A stretch of DNA of 24,046 nt from a virus: positions 1 through 24,046 of the IMG/VR virus record IMGVR_UViG_3300031351_000020, one strand, 5' to 3'. Shown here in pieces: positions 22,668-24,046 of this stretch (within the stretch, counting starts at the first letter, position 1; each line of letters starts with the position of its first letter). The notes below the pieces were generated by a model that did not search any database, was not told the origin of the DNA, and was given only the letters and a program-made list of their open reading frames with translations. The translations under genes were made by a program, and so were the position numbers.

Positions 22668-22871
22668 ATAGGTAGTAAAACACCTTTACATGCTATATGC
22701 AAACTTTACTGTGCATTTATTTCATACTAAGTTGTAATTATTGCGTATTTGAACCTTTTTGCGTAGCTAAGATTCACGCTTTGGCATGAACTTCGACGAA
22801 ACCCCATTCCCAAAAACGCCGATTTGGGAATGAACGTTATTTGCTGTCAGAAAAGTACAGTTTTTGCTCTT
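22630..22871. repeat. Direct repeat, copy 1 (terminase end, gap, gpW-like start)
   Basis: This 242-bp block matches 23804-24046 with three substitutions and one single-base indel. It holds the last 11 terminase codons, the intergenic gap and the first codons of the gpW-like gene. All differences lie in the gap. The spacing of the copies is 1175 bp. Confidence 0.95.
22668..22836 (-). promoter_or_regulatory. AT-rich intergenic gap with hairpin and weak promoter-like sequence
   Basis: This is the longest gene-free stretch of the window. Directly after the terminase stop, arms at 22805-22814 and 22823-22832 form a perfect ten-base-pair stem with an eight-base loop; no T run follows, so termination is uncertain. 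Further along, TTCAAA (22753-22748) and TAGTAT (22729-22724) with an 18-base spacer resemble a weak sigma-70 promoter reading toward the gpW-like gene. No tRNA or small ORF is evident. Confidence 0.35.
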
Positions 22872-23841
22872 TGAGCAAATTCCAGAACCACGGCCAGTCC
22901 ACAGCGTCGACCTCTAAATGCTGGACGCACATCATCCAGGCAAGAATTTCCACTTGGGCGTGACCGTAGACCATAAGATCCCAAAGTTCCTGTGGCGCCC
23001 CACCTGGTCGATGCCAAAACCACTCCTCTTGTCCGTTCGGGAGGGTCTTTTTCCTTTTCACCTCCCTGGTGAGCTCGCGTAGCTCGTCGTCGGTTGTGTC
23101 GACCGGGGCGTTGAACGTGTATTCGTCCTGTAACCCTTCGTCCGGGCGCCAGTTTCGGCGCAGAACAGGGGCGAGTCGGTCCTTGTAGTGGTTGACCGTG
23201 ATTCTGTAGCCAGTCGTCCCGCTTTGGGTCGTGAATTCGGCGAACTCTTTGATCCGCTGCCCACGGGCCGGCTTGTCGTCGCCCATGATGGGGTAGACAC
23301 CAGATGAATACTGAGAGCAAAACTCCACCACCGTGGAGCTAGACCACCTGGCATCCACGAACGTCAGGGCCAGTTGATAAACCTTCCTGTCGTTGGCCTT
23401 CCACGCACGCTCATCGATCATCTTCCCGAGCTCCACCCATGCCATCGACTCAATCACCTCGCACCCGGCCTCAGTGTCGTCCTCGATGCGGATGTAATCG
23501 ATTAGCCAACACCGCATTCCCGCCGTCCACCCCCAGACCGCCACCGCCAAATTCCCTTTGTGCACGTCGACCGTGCAGGTCAGTAGCAGGATTTCGGACG
23601 GGCAGTATTTCTCGATTTCCGTGTTTGGGATCTCGTTTTTTCGATACCATGGCCTGCGATGGGCGGACGCCATCGAGAATGATACCTTCCCGCTGTAGAT
23701 CTGAATCGACTTTGTCAAAAAGTTATTGTACCAGCGTTGAAGAGCTGAAAAATCCTTGACCTTAACTTCTGGCCAAGCGTCGAGCTCATCCATTAGCATC
23801 AACAAATAGGAAATCCGCGCTGCGATGAATGTGGAATCCAT
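22837..23841 (-). CDS. Chimeric ORF: gpW-like N-terminus fused to GpA-type terminase nuclease domain, 334 aa
   Basis: From ATG 23841 the first 12 residues (MDSTFIAARISY) equal the start of the gpW-like protein. The reading frame then passes without interruption into a terminase large subunit lacking the N-terminal ATPase domain. LLLTCTVDVHKGNLAVAVWGW at about 85-105 (in parts), TFVDARWSSSTVVEFC near 160-174, and QELWDLMVYGHAQVEIL near the end fit the GpA nuclease region; Asp92, Asp163 and the late Asp are candidate metal ligands. Walker A and B are absent. Full GpA-type terminases are about 600-700 residues. It is either an in-frame product of a 1175-bp tandem duplication, with the intact gene beyond the right edge, or an assembly junction. 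Confidence 0.75.
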   Translation of the reverse strand: MDSTFIAARISYLLMLMDELDAWPEVKVKDFSALQRWYNNFLTKSIQIYSGKVSFSMASAHRRPWYRKNEIPNTEIEKYCPSEILLLTCTVDVHKGNLAVAVWGWTAGMRCWLIDYIRIEDDTEAGCEVIESMAWVELGKMIDERAWKANDRKVYQLALTFVDARWSSSTVVEFCSQYSSGVYPIMGDDKPARGQRIKEFAEFTTQSGTTGYRITVNHYKDRLAPVLRRNWRPDEGLQDEYTFNAPVDTTDDELRELTREVKRKKTLPNGQEEWFWHRPGGAPQELWDLMVYGHAQVEILAWMMCVQHLEVDAVDWPWFWNLLKEQKLYFSDSK

Positions 23842-24046
23842 AATAGGTAGTAAAACACCTTTACATGCTATATGCAAGTTTTACTGTGCATTTATTTCAT
23901 ACTAAGTTGTAATTATTGTGTATTTGAACCTTTTTGCGTAGCTAAGATTCACGCTTTGGCATGAACTTCGACGAAACCCCATTCCCAAAAACGCCGATTT
24001 GGGAATGAACGTTATTTGCTGTCAGAAAAGTACAGTTTTTGCTCTT
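23804..24046. repeat. Direct repeat, copy 2 (reaches window edge)
   Basis: This 243-bp block repeats 22630-22871. It may continue beyond the window, so its true length is unknown. Its left boundary is the point where the gpW-like start meets the terminase reading frame, at a shared TCCTATTT-type sequence on the minus strand. Confidence 0.95.
24012..24046 (-). CDS. Terminase large subunit, extreme C-terminus of a second copy (partial)
   Basis: The last bases of the window encode EQKLYFSDSK and a TAA stop, identical to the end of the chimeric terminase ORF. Only this tail is visible; the rest lies beyond the right edge. By analogy with lambda order the full terminase gene should be there. Whether it is intact cannot be told. 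Confidence 0.6.
   Translation of the reverse strand, partial: EQKLYFSDSK

Noticed and set aside
22740-22790. T-arm-like GGTTCAAATAC on the minus strand, possible tRNA or tmRNA end
   Set aside because: The following base breaks the invariant T-loop pattern, and no acceptor, D or anticodon arms can be paired around it.
22805-22832. Strong rho-independent terminator after the terminase
   Set aside because: The stem is perfect, but it is followed by GGGG and only a short T stretch, so I list it only as a hairpin of unknown role.
23804-24046. Terminal redundancy of a circular or packaged genome
   Set aside because: The partner copy is internal at 22630-22871 on the same side, not at the left end, and both copies have the same gene context, so this is a local duplication or an assembly effect.

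Overview
The window is the late structural operon of a tailed, contractile-tail phage or prophage. Every gene I can support lies on the minus strand, so transcription runs from the right end to the left end. No tRNA, rRNA, CRISPR array, integrase, repressor or host housekeeping gene is visible. Genes are packed with start/stop overlaps (ATGA, GTGA, TAATG, TGATG) and good AGGAGG-type ribosome sites. The longest stretch without a gene is about 170 bp, at 22668-22836. The host cannot be named. A lipoprotein in the lysis-like cassette and an LPS-type glycosyltransferase point to a Gram-negative bacterium. Most of the window is GC-moderate to GC-rich; the left end is strikingly AT-rich.

Head region (right to left, 24046 to about 16930): the order follows phage lambda. 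It has the GpA-type terminase large subunit C-terminus, a gpW-like protein, a gpB-like portal, a gpC-like S49 protease with an in-frame internal start for a Nu3-like scaffold, a gpD-like decoration protein with an inserted domain, a gpE-like capsid, two small gpFI-like proteins and a gpFII-like head-tail joining protein. The terminase region is abnormal. A 243-bp block (22630-22871 and 23804-24046, period 1175 bp) is repeated, so that the first residues of the gpW-like protein are fused in frame to a terminase nuclease domain with no ATPase domain.

Tail region (about 16936 to 6396): the order follows phage Mu. It has a tail terminator-like protein, sheath (gpL), tube (gpM), an assembly chaperone with a probable +1/-2 frameshift extension, tape measure, DNA-circulation/gpN, a gpP-like hub carrying an N-terminal LysM, gp45 spike, gp46, gp47 (baseplate J) and gp48. 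The phage is thus a lambda-head/Mu-tail mosaic.

Distal accessory region (6387 to 1): a fibre-like protein, a GT25 glycosyltransferase, a 133-aa unknown, a cysteine-rich lipoprotein, an HEXXH putative metallopeptidase, a holin-like membrane protein, two further virion-like proteins, and a partial leucine-rich-repeat protein running off the left edge. The last has nearly identical 66-bp DNA repeats. The most novel candidates are this AT-rich LRR tip gene, the unusual lysis-like cassette, the frameshift chaperone and the gpW::terminase duplication.
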